Part shown: piece after piece, positions 41,871-51,255 of the stretch
Layout: each line of letters opens with the position of its first letter
How positions within the stretch are numbered: position 1 is the first letter of the stretch
Source of the DNA: Paenibacillus phocaeensis
Lineage (GTDB): Bacteria; Bacillota; Bacilli; Paenibacillales; Paenibacillaceae
Length of the DNA: 57,905 nt
NCBI RefSeq assembly: GCF_900021165.1
Contig: NZ_FCOQ01000023.1
Location: forward strand, 1-57,905
Direction of reading: 5' to 3'
Position numbers and translations under genes: made by a program
The notes under the pieces: model-generated
The model's input: the letters and a program-made list of their open reading frames with translations, nothing else
The model's database searches: none
Told to the model about the DNA's origin: nothing

Positions 41871-42518
41871 TTAGAAATCCAACAGCTTTTTCTTGATGGC
41901 GTACTCCACCAGCTCAGGTCTTGATTTCAAATTCAGTTTTTCCATGATTTTGGCTTTATGTGCTTCCACCGTTTTGACGGAGATATGCAGCATTTCGGCA
42001 ATTTCCTTATTTCCGTAACCCTTGGCCACCAGCGGCAGAATCTCGACCTCACGGGTGGACAACAGTTGGTACGGGTTGCTCTCATCCGCCTGCTGATCTT
42101 GGTTCACGAATTCACGAACAAGGGAAGAAGCGAGCTTCGGGTGAATATAAACCCCGCCTTGATGCACCATGCGAATGGCCGAGACGAGCTGTTCATCCGG
42201 AGAGTTCTTCAGGACATACCCGCGCGCGCCTTTCTTAAGTACATGAAACAAATATTCCTCGTCATCATGCATCGTCAGGATAATGATATGGGTTTCGGGA
42301 AAATCCTCATGGATTTTGGCCGTGGCGATTAAGCCGCTTTCCCCCGGGGGCATGCTGAGATCCATCAGCAGAATGTCGGGCCGGTGTTTGGCAACCATTT
42401 TGTACGCCTCGATCCCGTCTGCAGCCGTCGCCACAACTTCCATATCCTCTTGAAAATTAATGATCATTGCAAAACCGCTTCGGACGACGGCATGATCATC
42501 CGCGATTACCACTTTCAC
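41871..42518 (-). CDS. nreC: NreC-type nitrate/oxygen response regulator
   Basis: 215 residues. A receiver domain ([15 protein letters not shown], phosphoacceptor in [11 protein letters not shown], switch Lys in [11 protein letters not shown]) and a LuxR/NarL helix-turn-helix ([25 protein letters not shown]). It activates nitrate respiration genes when phosphorylated by the NreB kinase under low oxygen. The GTG at 42518 is chosen for GGGAGG 8 nt upstream; longer frames overlap the kinase gene. The likely DNA targets are the shared palindromes at narG and narK. Confidence 0.9.
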   Translation of the reverse strand: MKVVIADDHAVVRSGFAMIINFQEDMEVVATAADGIEAYKMVAKHRPDILLMDLSMPPGESGLIATAKIHEDFPETHIIILTMHDDEEYLFHVLKKGARGYVLKNSPDEQLVSAIRMVHQGGVYIHPKLASSLVREFVNQDQQADESNPYQLLSTREVEILPLVAKGYGNKEIAEMLHISVKTVEAHKAKIMEKLNLKSRPELVEYAIKKKLLDF

Positions 42519-42558
42519 TTCCCTTACCTCCCTGCCCTTCATCGTTTGCAGCAGACGT

Positions 42559-43620
42559 TCAAGGAGAGACCGCTGCAAGCGGGATCCGCAAATGCACGGT
42601 TGTGCCTCTCCCCCGCTCTGAAGTCAGAATAATCTCTCCGCCCACCAGCTCGGCCCGTTCCTTCATCCCGTAGATACCAAGCCCGGTTCCCTTCGGATCG
42701 TTCGTGTTCACGTCAAATCCGCTGCCTTCATCGGAAACGATAAGCTCCAGCAGATGTTCGGAGGCAAATAAACGTACGTCAACCTCGTCAACGTCGGCAT
42801 ATTTCAGGGCATTAAGCACCGACTCCTGACATACCCGGTAAACGACCGTCTCTACTTCACTATTAAATCGTTGACCGCTAAGCTCCGCAACAAAACGGAC
42901 CAGCACGCCATAGTTCTTCTCAATCCATTTAAAATGCGAGCGGAAGGCGGCGTCCAAACCGAGATCATCCAGCGAGGCGGGCCGCAGCTCCACCGACAGG
43001 TTTCGGATTTGCTCCAGCAGTCTCGTAAGGGAAGCTTCGGTTTGCTGGATTTTCTGCAAAGCTTCCTCCTGGACATTCAAATATTTCAACACCCGCAGAT
43101 CTACCAGGGAGCTGATCAGCTCTTGGGCTACGCTGTCGTGCAGCTCGCGGGAGATCCGTTTGCGTTCGTCTTCCTGAGCTTTGATTACGCTCTTCATCAT
43201 GGTGTTGCGATTCAGCATCTGCTGTGTCATGAGCTGATTCGTCAAATCGCGCAGGATCAGCACCCGGATCCCCGCCGCCCCGTCCACCGTCTGAAAACTG
43301 GCCGAAAACGGCACCACGCCTTTGGTTCTCGTCTCCAGGTACAGTTGAAAGGAGCTGAAGTCCTTCTCCGTATTGGAAAGGTAGCAATTCAAACAGGACA
43401 TCGGTTCTTCTTCACTTGTATAACCTCGGCAGGAGAAACAGAACGCATTGCTGTCTGAACCGGCCGGTTCCTCCAGTACCCGGCGATCCAGCAGACGTTC
43501 AGCCTGGGGATTCATCGCCATGACCCGATGGCTGGCGTCAAAGAAGATGATCGCGTCGGAGCTGTGTTCAAATTGCTTCTGCAGCAGCTCGATCGGAACC
43601 TTCAAGGATAACGGATTCAC
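42559..43620 (-). CDS. nreB: NreB-type oxygen-sensing histidine kinase
   Basis: 353 residues, cytosolic. A PAS domain (about 12-125) holds four Cys, C61-x2-C64-x11-C76-x2-C79, the same spacing as the [4Fe-4S] ligands of Staphylococcus carnosus NreB (C59, C62, C74, C77). Loss of the cluster in air inactivates the kinase. The HisKA_3 domain follows with His161 in [11 protein letters not shown], and then an HATPase ([31 protein letters not shown]). It overlaps nreA by four bases (ATGA). NreA and nitrate would tune its activity. Confidence 0.94.
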   Translation of the reverse strand: MNPLSLKVPIELLQKQFEHSSDAIIFFDASHRVMAMNPQAERLLDRRVLEEPAGSDSNAFCFSCRGYTSEEEPMSCLNCYLSNTEKDFSSFQLYLETRTKGVVPFSASFQTVDGAAGIRVLILRDLTNQLMTQQMLNRNTMMKSVIKAQEDERKRISRELHDSVAQELISSLVDLRVLKYLNVQEEALQKIQQTEASLTRLLEQIRNLSVELRPASLDDLGLDAAFRSHFKWIEKNYGVLVRFVAELSGQRFNSEVETVVYRVCQESVLNALKYADVDEVDVRLFASEHLLELIVSDEGSGFDVNTNDPKGTGLGIYGMKERAELVGGEIILTSERGRGTTVHLRIPLAAVSP

Positions 43621-44075
43621 GGGATCAGCTCCTTGATCTCAAAATCGCCAAACCTGCCCTGAAGCTTCTCATACAGCCGGCGCACCCCGTCCTGCGACAT
43701 CCGCTGCTCCCCGCGATAGCCTGCCAGAAGCACGCCTTCCACCCGATCCGCCAAGTACAACGGAATCGCCGCCAGGCTGGTTAACCGTTCCGAGATCAGA
43801 ATCGGATAATTGTACATCTCCTGGGGAGGAAGCCCTTCGACAACACGGGGAACTAACATGGGACTGCCGGTCTTAAACACGATGCCGGCAATCCCCTTTC
43901 CCGACTGGAGAACGATGCGTTTGTAGCGGTTATTCAAGTTGCCCGAGGCGTATTTCCAGGTAAGGACGAAATCGTTAACCGCCGATTCGGCGAAGGCTAG
44001 CGACACGAAGTCATACCCCATCTGTTCTCTTAACTGGTCGATCATATCCTGGTAGCAACTGGAGGTTGGATTCAT
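43617..44075 (-). CDS. nreA: NreA-type GAF-domain nitrate receptor
   Basis: 152 residues forming a single GAF domain (YDFVSLAFAESAVNDFVLTWKYASG ... KGIAGIVFKTGSPMLVPRVVEG ... LAAIPLYLADRVEGVLLAGYRG). In staphylococci NreA binds nitrate and restrains NreB when nitrate is absent. Position ahead of nreB and overlap of four bases support the call. It starts 26 bp after narI, so the sensor genes appear to ride on the narGHJI transcript, unlike in staphylococci only in gene content between. Confidence 0.88.
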   Translation of the reverse strand: MNPTSSCYQDMIDQLREQMGYDFVSLAFAESAVNDFVLTWKYASGNLNNRYKRIVLQSGKGIAGIVFKTGSPMLVPRVVEGLPPQEMYNYPILISERLTSLAAIPLYLADRVEGVLLAGYRGEQRMSQDGVRRLYEKLQGRFGDFEIKELIP

Positions 44076-44101
44076 GTACTCGTCTCCCTAACTTCAAATC
44101 C

Positions 44102-44800
44102 TTAACGTCCCGCAGTATGCGAGCGATTCTTCCTATAAAGGATATAGCTTCTCCGGGCATAATTCAAGGGGACGCTCCAGACGTGGACAAGACGAGTAAA
44201 CGGCCACAAGGAGAAGATCAGGAACCCCGCCAAGATGTGGATTTGGAACGAGATCGGCACCTCCGCCATGTAGGATGCCTCCGGACGGAGGATCAACAGG
44301 TTGCGGAACCAGACGGAGATCGTCTCCCGATAATCAAAATCCGGCTGTACGTTGTTCGTAACCAACGTGGAGAACATTCCCATGAAAATGATGAACAGCA
44401 GTAGTCCGTTCACGATCATATCCGACGCGGAGCTGAGGCGGCGTACGTTTTTCTTGGTCAAACGGCGCATCGTCAGGATTAGCATCCCGGCGAACGTGAC
44501 GACGCCGAAGAAGCCGCCGCCGTACATCGCTCCGATATGATACAAATGCTCGCTCACGCCAATCGCGGTCATCCATTCCTTCGGAATGCCTAACCCTGCC
44601 ACGTGACCCATGATGACCGGGATGATCCCGATATGAAACAGCATACTGCCCAGCATCAGCCTCTTCTTCTCGATAAATTCGCTGGATTTGGCCGTCCAGT
44701 TAAACTGATCATAACGGTAGCGGAAAATATGTCCCACCACAAACGTTGCCACGCATAGATAAGGGAAGATTACCCATAGAAATTGCTCAAACAGATTCAT
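44102..44800 (-). CDS. narI: Respiratory nitrate reductase gamma subunit (cytochrome b)
   Basis: 232 residues, five helices. The likely heme ligands are His in MLFHIGIIPVIMGH (two) and in QIHILAGF and TRLVHVWS, matching the four ligands of E. coli NarI. It takes electrons from menaquinol at the outer face and passes them to NarH. AGGAGGTGAAGG precedes the ATG, which overlaps narJ by 14 nt. Confidence 0.95.
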   Translation of the reverse strand: MNLFEQFLWVIFPYLCVATFVVGHIFRYRYDQFNWTAKSSEFIEKKRLMLGSMLFHIGIIPVIMGHVAGLGIPKEWMTAIGVSEHLYHIGAMYGGGFFGVVTFAGMLILTMRRLTKKNVRRLSSASDMIVNGLLLFIIFMGMFSTLVTNNVQPDFDYRETISVWFRNLLILRPEASYMAEVPISFQIHILAGFLIFSLWPFTRLVHVWSVPLNYARRSYILYRKNRSHTAGR

Positions 44801-45362
44801 GAACCTTCACCTCCTGTGACAAGCATCGTTTAAACGTCTCCCGAAGCGCTTTGATCAGATCGTAATACGGGTTCCCCTTGGGCTCCAAAGCCTTCATCAA
44901 CTCATAAGTACCGTCTTCTAAGATCGTAATCACCGTATGCATGCCCGCCTCGGCATGAGGATGGTCCAGCCAATCCGCCACATACAGGAACTCCAGCATA
45001 AGGGGCAGAAAATCCGGCAATTCTCGATCAACCATCTCCATCCCGAACATCTCATAGACCGCTTTGAGCGAAGTCAGCAGTTGTCCGCGCTCTTTGGATT
45101 CTTCATATTTAAAGTAGGTCATGTAAAGAGTGGAGGATTTCTCAAAATCAAAAGTATCTACGTACAGCTCTTCTATCTCTTCCATGGTCAGCAGCAGCAT
45201 CTGTTCGCGGTACTTGAACAACGGCTCCTTCACCGTTTGGGGAAGGTCCGCTTCCTCAATCTCGCGGATCAATGCGAACGTTTCCTTATCGGGGTAGATG
45301 AGCTGCCCGGCAAAGAAGCCAAACAGCTCGCGATGTTCATCCAGTTTGGCCAGATCAATCAC
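44787..45362 (-). CDS. narJ: Nitrate reductase chaperone
   Basis: 191 residues, all helical, NarJ/TorD-like. It has LFGFFAGQLIYPDKETFALI, YVDTFDFEKSSTLYMTYFKYEESKERG (the most conserved block) and DFLPLMLEFLYVADW. It helps to insert the molybdenum cofactor into NarG and to assemble the NarGH complex. The GTG at 45362 overlaps the narH stop; the Shine-Dalgarno GGGGGATC is in the last narH codons. Confidence 0.93.
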   Translation of the reverse strand: MIDLAKLDEHRELFGFFAGQLIYPDKETFALIREIEEADLPQTVKEPLFKYREQMLLLTMEEIEELYVDTFDFEKSSTLYMTYFKYEESKERGQLLTSLKAVYEMFGMEMVDRELPDFLPLMLEFLYVADWLDHPHAEAGMHTVITILEDGTYELMKALEPKGNPYYDLIKALRETFKRCLSQEVKVHESV

Positions 45363-46902
45363 GCCAGATCCCCCCATAGAAGTTTTGTTCGTACAAATCT
45401 CGGCCGCTCTTCGACGAGCTGGCGGGAATCGGGGTAGCCGGACCGCAGCCGTCACAGTCCATGCCGAACCCGGTCGTGCCCTGAGCCCGGTAGGGGTCCA
45501 TGTACCCTTCTTTATGCGATGTCGGGATCACGAACCGATCCTCGTATTTCGCGATGGCCAGCAAGCGGTACATTTCCTCGATCTGCTGCGCGGTAAGTCC
45601 AACGCGAGCTAAACGGCTTTCATCGAAGGCTTGTTTGGAGAATTGCGCGCGTTGGTAGGAACGCATCATCGCCATGCGCTGCAGAGCGATTTTGACCGTT
45701 TCCGTATCCCCTGCCGTCAACAGATTGGCCAGATATTGCAGCGGCGTTCTCATTTCTTCAATCGCCGGGAAGATCAGGTCCGGATTCTCAATCGAATCTT
45801 TGCCTTCAAAATGGCTCATAATCGGGCTGAGCGGCGGCACGTACCAAACCATCGGCAGCGTGCGGTATTCCGGATGCAGCGGGAACGCCAGCTTGTATTC
45901 GATCGCCAGCTTGTAGACCGGTGAATTTTGCGCCCCTTCGATCCATTCCTCGGACAGGCCGTCCTTGCGGGCTTGTTCGATGATTTTCGGATCTTGCGGA
46001 TCGAGGAACAAGCCGAGCTGCGCCTCGTATAAATCCTTCTCCTCCGGAGTGGAAGCCGCTTCTTGCACGCGATCGGCATCATACAGCAGCACGCCCAGAT
46101 AGCGAATGCGTCCGGTACATGTCTCGGAGCATACGGTCGGAAGACCCGCTTCAATTCTTGGGAAGCAGAATGTACACTTCTCCGCTTTATTGGTTTTCCA
46201 GTTGAAGTAGACCTTCTTGTAAGGGCAGCCCGTCATGCAGTAACGCCAGCCGCGGCAAGCTTCCTGGTCGACGAGGACGATGCCGTCCTCATCGCGTTTG
46301 TAGATGGCGCCCGACGGACAGGAGGCCACGCAGCTTGGATTCAGGCAATGCTCGCAGAGGCGCGGCAAATACATCATGAACGACTGCTCGAAGTTGAATT
46401 TGATCTCTTCTTCGATCTTCTCAATATTCGGGTCCTTCGGCCCGGTGATATGGCCGCCTGCCAGATCGTCTTCCCAGTTCGGCCCCCAGTCCAGGTCCAT
46501 CTTGTCGCCGGTCACGACGGATTTAGGCCGTGCAACAGGCTGATGTTTCTTCTCCCCCGAATTCGTCAGCTTCTCATAATCATAAGTCCAGGGTTCATAG
46601 TAATCCTTCATTTCCGGCATGTCCGGATTGTAGAAAATTTTGCCGAGCGCGATCTTGGACAGCTTGCTGCCGGACTTCAGCTCCAGCTTGCCGTTGCGCA
46701 GCGTCCAGCCGCCTTTGTAGTGCTCCTGGTCCTCCCAACGTTTCGGGTAACCGATGCCCGGCTTCGTTTCCACGTTGTTAAACCACATATATTCGGCGCC
46801 TTCCCGGTTGGTCCAGGTGCTCTTGCAGGTCACGCTGCAGGTGTGACAGCCGATGCATTTGTCCAGGTTCATCACCATGGCGATTTGCGCTTTAATCTTC
46901 AA
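45355..46902 (-). CDS. narH: Respiratory nitrate reductase beta subunit (Fe-S)
   Basis: 515 residues. Four cluster motifs are visible: CIGCHTCSVTC near residue 17, CEHCLNPSCVASCPSG, CRGWRYCMTGCPYKK and CTFCFPRIEAGLPTVCSETC. In the third the Trp in CRGWRYC replaces a Cys and marks the [3Fe-4S] site, as in other NarH proteins. It carries electrons from NarI to NarG. The TTG at 46902 (giving MKIKAQ) has GGAGG 9 nt upstream and overlaps the narG stop codon. Confidence 0.95.
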   Translation of the reverse strand: MKIKAQIAMVMNLDKCIGCHTCSVTCKSTWTNREGAEYMWFNNVETKPGIGYPKRWEDQEHYKGGWTLRNGKLELKSGSKLSKIALGKIFYNPDMPEMKDYYEPWTYDYEKLTNSGEKKHQPVARPKSVVTGDKMDLDWGPNWEDDLAGGHITGPKDPNIEKIEEEIKFNFEQSFMMYLPRLCEHCLNPSCVASCPSGAIYKRDEDGIVLVDQEACRGWRYCMTGCPYKKVYFNWKTNKAEKCTFCFPRIEAGLPTVCSETCTGRIRYLGVLLYDADRVQEAASTPEEKDLYEAQLGLFLDPQDPKIIEQARKDGLSEEWIEGAQNSPVYKLAIEYKLAFPLHPEYRTLPMVWYVPPLSPIMSHFEGKDSIENPDLIFPAIEEMRTPLQYLANLLTAGDTETVKIALQRMAMMRSYQRAQFSKQAFDESRLARVGLTAQQIEEMYRLLAIAKYEDRFVIPTSHKEGYMDPYRAQGTTGFGMDCDGCGPATPIPASSSKSGRDLYEQNFYGGIWRD

Positions 46903-49900
46903 GCCAGTCAACCTCCTTCAGTTTGCGCACGGCAACGTAGACATCGCGCTGGTTGCCGATCGGTCCGTAGTAGTTGAAGCCGTAGCTGAGCTGCGCATAA
47001 CCTCCGACGAGCTGCGTTGGCTTCAAGTGAATCCGCGTCGGAGCATTGTGGCTTCCGCCCCGCTCCTGGGTGATTTCCGAGCCCGGCACATTGATGTGTT
47101 TGTCCTGGGCATGATACATAAACATCGTGCCTTTCGGCATCCGGTGGCTGACCACCGCCCTTGCCGTCACAACGCCGTTGCGGTTATAGACCTCCAGCCA
47201 ATCGTTATCGTTGATCTGGTGCGCTTCGGCATCCTCGTTGCTGATCCATACCGTCGGACCTCCGCGGAACAAGGTGAGCATATGCTGATTATCCTGATAG
47301 GTGCTGTGGATGTTCCATTTGCCGTGCGGTGTTAAATACCGCAGCACCAGCGCATCCTTGCCCCCTTCGACTTGTTTGTCGCGCGGACCGAACACCATCG
47401 GCGGCAGCGTTGGTTTGTAGACCGGGAGCGCTTCCCCGAATTGCAGGAAGATTTGATGATCCAGATAGAAATGCTGGCGTCCGGTCAGCGTCCGGAACGG
47501 CACGAGCCGTTCGATGTTTGTTGTAAACGGCGAATAGCGGCGTCCCGATTTGTTCGAGCCGCTGAACACCGGGGTCGGAATGACTTCGCGCGGCTGCGCA
47601 GTGATATTGGCGAACGTAATCCGTTCGGCTGCACGGTCGGCCGAAATATCCTTCAGTTCCACGCCCGTATCCTGTTCCGCCGATTCCCAGGCGCGCTGCG
47701 AGACCTTGCCGTTGGTTGCCGAGGACAGGTGAAGTACGGCATTGGCCGCCTGTCTGGCCGTACGCAGCTTCGGCCGGCCGTTTTTAATCGTATCGTCGAT
47801 ATACGAACCGTTGATTTTTTTCAGATCCTCATACTCTTCCTTCACGGAGAACGAAACCCCGTGCGCGCCAACCTTGCCGGATTCCAGGTTCGGCCCCAGC
47901 GTAATGTACTTGTCATAGATCTTCGTATAATCGCGTTCGACGACCGCAAAGCCAGGCATGGTCTTGCCGAGGACCGGTTTCACTTCTCCGCGTTTCCAAT
48001 CCTTCACTTCCCCGTAAGGCTGAGCAATCTCCGCCATGGAATCGTGACCGAGCGGAGAGGTGACCAGATCTTTATACACCCCCGGCATATGCTCCTTCGC
48101 CATTTCGGACAAAACGTTAGCCAGTGTCCGGTATATATCCCAGTCCGTCCGCGATTCCCACAGCGGATCGATCGCCGGATTAAACGGATGCACGAACGGA
48201 TGCATATCGGTTGAGGAAATATCGACTTTCTCGTACCAGGTTGCCGCCGGAAGCACGATGTCTGCATACATCGGCGTCGCCGTCATGCGGAAATCCAGCG
48301 ATACCAGCAGATCCAGCTTGCCTTCAACCTCATCGCGCCAGACGATCTCTTCCGGCTTCTCTTCTTCATTCGGGTTCGACAACAGTCCGTTATGCGTACC
48401 GAGCAGATGCTTCATGAAGAACTCTTGCCCCTTCGCCGAGCTGGAGATCAAGTTGGAGCGCCAGACGAACAACGAACGCGGGAAGTTCTCCGGCGCGTCC
48501 GGATCCTCTACGGCAAACTTCGTTTCGCCGGATATCACTTGCTCATACGCATGCTGAACGATCTCGGCATTGTCCGTTTTGCCCAGGGCGGCGGCTTCTT
48601 CGGCGAACGCCAGGCTGCTTTTGTTGAACTGCGGATACGACGGCAACCAGCCCAGACGAGCCGCCAGCACATTGTAATCCGCCGGATGACGGTACGGAAT
48701 GTCGCCGCCGGTCGGCGATTTCAGCGAATCCGCGCTCATCTCCTCGTATTTCCATTGGTCCGTGGCGAAATAGAAGAACGAAGTCGCGTTCTGCAGCCGC
48801 GGCGGCACCTGCCAGTCGCGGGCGAAAGCGATGGTCGACCAGCCTTCGATCGGCCGGCATTTCTCCTGCCCGACGTAGTGGGCCCAGCCGCCGCCATTCA
48901 CGCCTTGGGAAGCCGTCAGGACCACTAGGTTCAGAATCGAGCGGTAGATCGTATCGCTGTTAAACCAGTGGTTGATCCCGGCACCCATGATAATCATCGA
49001 GCGTCCGCCGGTATCGAGCGCGTTCTGCGCAAACTCGCGGGCGATCTGCACCACAAGCGACGCCTTAACGCCGGTGATCCGCTCTTGCCAGGCCGGGGTA
49101 TAATGCGATTCAGCATCCTCGTACCCCTTGGCAGCATACGTGCTGCCCGGGCGATTGACGCCGTATTGACTGAGCATCAAATCGTGAACCGTCGCGGCCA
49201 GCCGGGTTGAACCGTCGGCCAGAGTTACGGTTTTGGCCGGAATTGACCGGGTAAAGGTGCCGTTGCCAGCAGCGTCGAAGTAAGGGAATACGATCTCTGT
49301 CCACTCGCCGCCATGGGGCTCGATCGATAGGGCCGGTTGGATCCGGCTGCCGTCTTCCCGCTCCAGAATCAGGTTCCACTTCACATCCTTCTCCCAGCGT
49401 TGACCCATCGTTCCGTTCGGTACGACCAATTCGCCAGCCGCCTCATCATAGATGACCGGCTTCCATTCGGCATGCTCGCTTGTCTGACCCAAATCGCTTG
49501 CCCGCAGGAACCGTCCGGCCTTATAGCTGCCTTCGTGCGGATCCAGCAAGATCAGGAACGGCATGTCCGTGTATTGCTTGGCGTAGTTCAGGAACATCGG
49601 TTCCTGGCGCTGTACATAGAACTCGTCAAGGATAACATGCGTCATCGCTTGCGCAACCGCCGCGTCCGTCCCCGGATGCGGAGCCAGCCAGTTATCGGCA
49701 AATTTCACGTTCTCCGCATGGTCCGGCGCTACCGACACTACCTTCGTGCCTTTATATCGAACTTCGGTCATAAAGTGAGCATCTGGCGTCCGCGTCAGCG
49801 GGACGTTGGAGCCCCACATGATGAGGTATCCGGCGTTGTACCAGTCGGACGACTCCGGCACGTCGGTTTGCTCGCCCCAAATTTGCGGGGACGCCGGCGG

Positions 49901-50569
49901 CAGATCCGCATACCAATCGTAGAAGCTGAGCATTTCGCCGCCCAGCAATGAGATGAAGCGCGCGCCTGAGGCGTAGCTGATCATCGACATCGCCGGAATC
50001 GGCGTAAACCCGGCAATCCGGTCAGGTCCATATTTCTTAATGGTATAAAGTAATTGCGCCGAAATCAGCTGAGTTGCTTCTTCCCAGGTGACGCGCACAT
50101 GACCGCCTTTCCCTCGGGCCTGTTTATAAGATTGTGCGGCTTCCGGATTCTCCACGATGCTTGCCCAGGCTTCCAGGGGATTCCCGTGATGTTTGGTCAT
50201 CGCTTCGCGCCACAGGCGCAGCAGCTTACCGCGCATATAAGGGTATTTCACCCGCAGCGGGCTGTATTCGTACCAAGAGAACGAAGCTCCTCGCGGACAG
50301 CCGCGGGGTTCGAACTCCGGCATGTCCGGTCCGCAGGACGGATAATCGATTTGCTGGTTCTCCCAAGTGATAATGCCATTTTTCACAAATACCTTCCAAC
50401 TGCAAGAACCGGTGCAGTTCACGCCATGCGTTGTCCGCACCACTTTATCGTGCGACCAGCGGCCGCGGTACATATTTTCCCATTCCCGGCTTTTCTCTTC
50501 GATTTTCGTCCAGTTTCCCGAAATCGTTTCCGGCTTCTTAAAAAAGCTAAGTCCTGATCTTCGTTTCAC
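46892..50569 (-). CDS. narG: Respiratory nitrate reductase alpha subunit (molybdopterin)
   Basis: About 1225 residues, the catalytic subunit reducing nitrate to nitrite on the cytoplasmic side. The N-terminus has the His/Cys cluster motif THGVNCTGSCSW and FEPRGCPRGASFSW for FS0. Molybdopterin-binding segments follow: SFYDWYADLPPASPQIWGEQTDVPES and YLIMWGSNVPLTRTPDAHFMTEVRYKG. Length and order match NarG of Bacillus. No twin-arginine leader is present. Start is less sure: GTG at 50569 has GAAGGAG 11 nt upstream; GTG at 50581 is an alternative but lies too close to the site. First gene of the nar-nre operon. Confidence 0.95.
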   Translation of the reverse strand: MKRRSGLSFFKKPETISGNWTKIEEKSREWENMYRGRWSHDKVVRTTHGVNCTGSCSWKVFVKNGIITWENQQIDYPSCGPDMPEFEPRGCPRGASFSWYEYSPLRVKYPYMRGKLLRLWREAMTKHHGNPLEAWASIVENPEAAQSYKQARGKGGHVRVTWEEATQLISAQLLYTIKKYGPDRIAGFTPIPAMSMISYASGARFISLLGGEMLSFYDWYADLPPASPQIWGEQTDVPESSDWYNAGYLIMWGSNVPLTRTPDAHFMTEVRYKGTKVVSVAPDHAENVKFADNWLAPHPGTDAAVAQAMTHVILDEFYVQRQEPMFLNYAKQYTDMPFLILLDPHEGSYKAGRFLRASDLGQTSEHAEWKPVIYDEAAGELVVPNGTMGQRWEKDVKWNLILEREDGSRIQPALSIEPHGGEWTEIVFPYFDAAGNGTFTRSIPAKTVTLADGSTRLAATVHDLMLSQYGVNRPGSTYAAKGYEDAESHYTPAWQERITGVKASLVVQIAREFAQNALDTGGRSMIIMGAGINHWFNSDTIYRSILNLVVLTASQGVNGGGWAHYVGQEKCRPIEGWSTIAFARDWQVPPRLQNATSFFYFATDQWKYEEMSADSLKSPTGGDIPYRHPADYNVLAARLGWLPSYPQFNKSSLAFAEEAAALGKTDNAEIVQHAYEQVISGETKFAVEDPDAPENFPRSLFVWRSNLISSSAKGQEFFMKHLLGTHNGLLSNPNEEEKPEEIVWRDEVEGKLDLLVSLDFRMTATPMYADIVLPAATWYEKVDISSTDMHPFVHPFNPAIDPLWESRTDWDIYRTLANVLSEMAKEHMPGVYKDLVTSPLGHDSMAEIAQPYGEVKDWKRGEVKPVLGKTMPGFAVVERDYTKIYDKYITLGPNLESGKVGAHGVSFSVKEEYEDLKKINGSYIDDTIKNGRPKLRTARQAANAVLHLSSATNGKVSQRAWESAEQDTGVELKDISADRAAERITFANITAQPREVIPTPVFSGSNKSGRRYSPFTTNIERLVPFRTLTGRQHFYLDHQIFLQFGEALPVYKPTLPPMVFGPRDKQVEGGKDALVLRYLTPHGKWNIHSTYQDNQHMLTLFRGGPTVWISNEDAEAHQINDNDWLEVYNRNGVVTARAVVSHRMPKGTMFMYHAQDKHINVPGSEITQERGGSHNAPTRIHLKPTQLVGGYAQLSYGFNYYGPIGNQRDVYVAVRKLKEVDWLED

Positions 50570-50643
50570 GGAAGCGTTCACTCCTTCATCGCCCAAATGA
50601 ATGCCTTTGACGGGGAATCAATGGTATTCGAGCTTCTGATTCC

Positions 50644-50686
50644 ATTATGGAACTCTTCGCTTCCGCTTCCCATCAGGGAAATCCCT
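50644..50686 (-). promoter_or_regulatory. narG promoter with candidate NreC site
   Basis: A -10 CATAAT (50644-50649) without a good -35. The palindrome AGGGATTTCCCT (reverse strand, 50675-50686) lies 25 bp upstream of the -10, centre at -43.5. This is the same distance as at narK. A degraded second copy (AGGGCATTCTC) lies near 50697-50707, again about 22 bp away. Confidence 0.6.
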
Positions 50687-50713
50687 TAGGTTGTCGGAGA
50701 ATGCCCTATAACG

Positions 50714-50742
50714 TCAAAAAAACGCCGGACGGCGTTTTTTTG
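50714..50742. terminator. Bidirectional terminator between the GNAT gene and narG
   Basis: TCAAAAAAACGCC and GGCGTTTTTTTGA are perfect arms around GGAC or GAC, giving T-runs of seven on both strands. Confidence 0.9.
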
Positions 50743-50758
50743 AGCTGAATTGCTATCG

Positions 50759-51235
50759 TTATGATCGTAAATCCCTAATATACCACGCATCGCAGGCGAA
50801 GTGCTCCGAACCTGCCAGAGGTGCTTGCAGCTGACGAAAGCCCTGCTTCCGATAAAAGCGATTTGCCGCCTCCATCGTCTGCAGCGTTTCCAGATAACAT
50901 TGCTCATAGTGCAGCTTGGCGAAATCCAGGCACTTCTGAAGCAAACGAGCCGCAATCCCCGTCCCGCGGAGCTCGCTCCGCAGATACATTTTCTGGAGCT
51001 CGCACACCTCGTCGGACCCGGCAAACGGGGCAATCCCCGCACCGCCAAGCACTCGGCCGTTCTGCTCCACCACCCAATAGGCTCGTCCCTCCGGCTCGTA
51101 ATAGCGGGAAAGGCAACTCAAGCTGTCATCTTGCCAAGCCAGCCCTTCCCGGTTCCCGCCAAACTCGATCAGGCAATCGCGGATCACCGCCTCCAGCGCT
51201 GCGTTATCCTCCGCTTGCAGAGGTCTGATGTGCAT
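50759..51235 (-). CDS. GNAT-family N-acetyltransferase
   Basis: 158 residues, a single acetyltransferase domain. The acetyl-CoA site is LQKMYLRSELRGTGIAARLLQKCLDFA (R/Q-x-x-G-x-G/A type: RGTGIA). The C-terminal strand FYRKQGFRQL is typical. Substrate unknown. The ATG at 51235 lies 12 nt after AAAGGAG. It follows the Nudix gene by 20 bp and is probably cotranscribed; the bidirectional terminator lies 16 bp after it. Confidence 0.88.
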   Translation of the reverse strand: MHIRPLQAEDNAALEAVIRDCLIEFGGNREGLAWQDDSLSCLSRYYEPEGRAYWVVEQNGRVLGGAGIAPFAGSDEVCELQKMYLRSELRGTGIAARLLQKCLDFAKLHYEQCYLETLQTMEAANRFYRKQGFRQLQAPLAGSEHFACDAWYIRDLRS

Positions 51236-51255
51236 GGTTATGACCGCTCCTTTCG

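Noticed and set aside
46063..46977. 304-residue and similar long forward frames opposite narG and narH
   Set aside because: GC-rich coding DNA often leaves the opposite frames open; narGH are fully conserved here.
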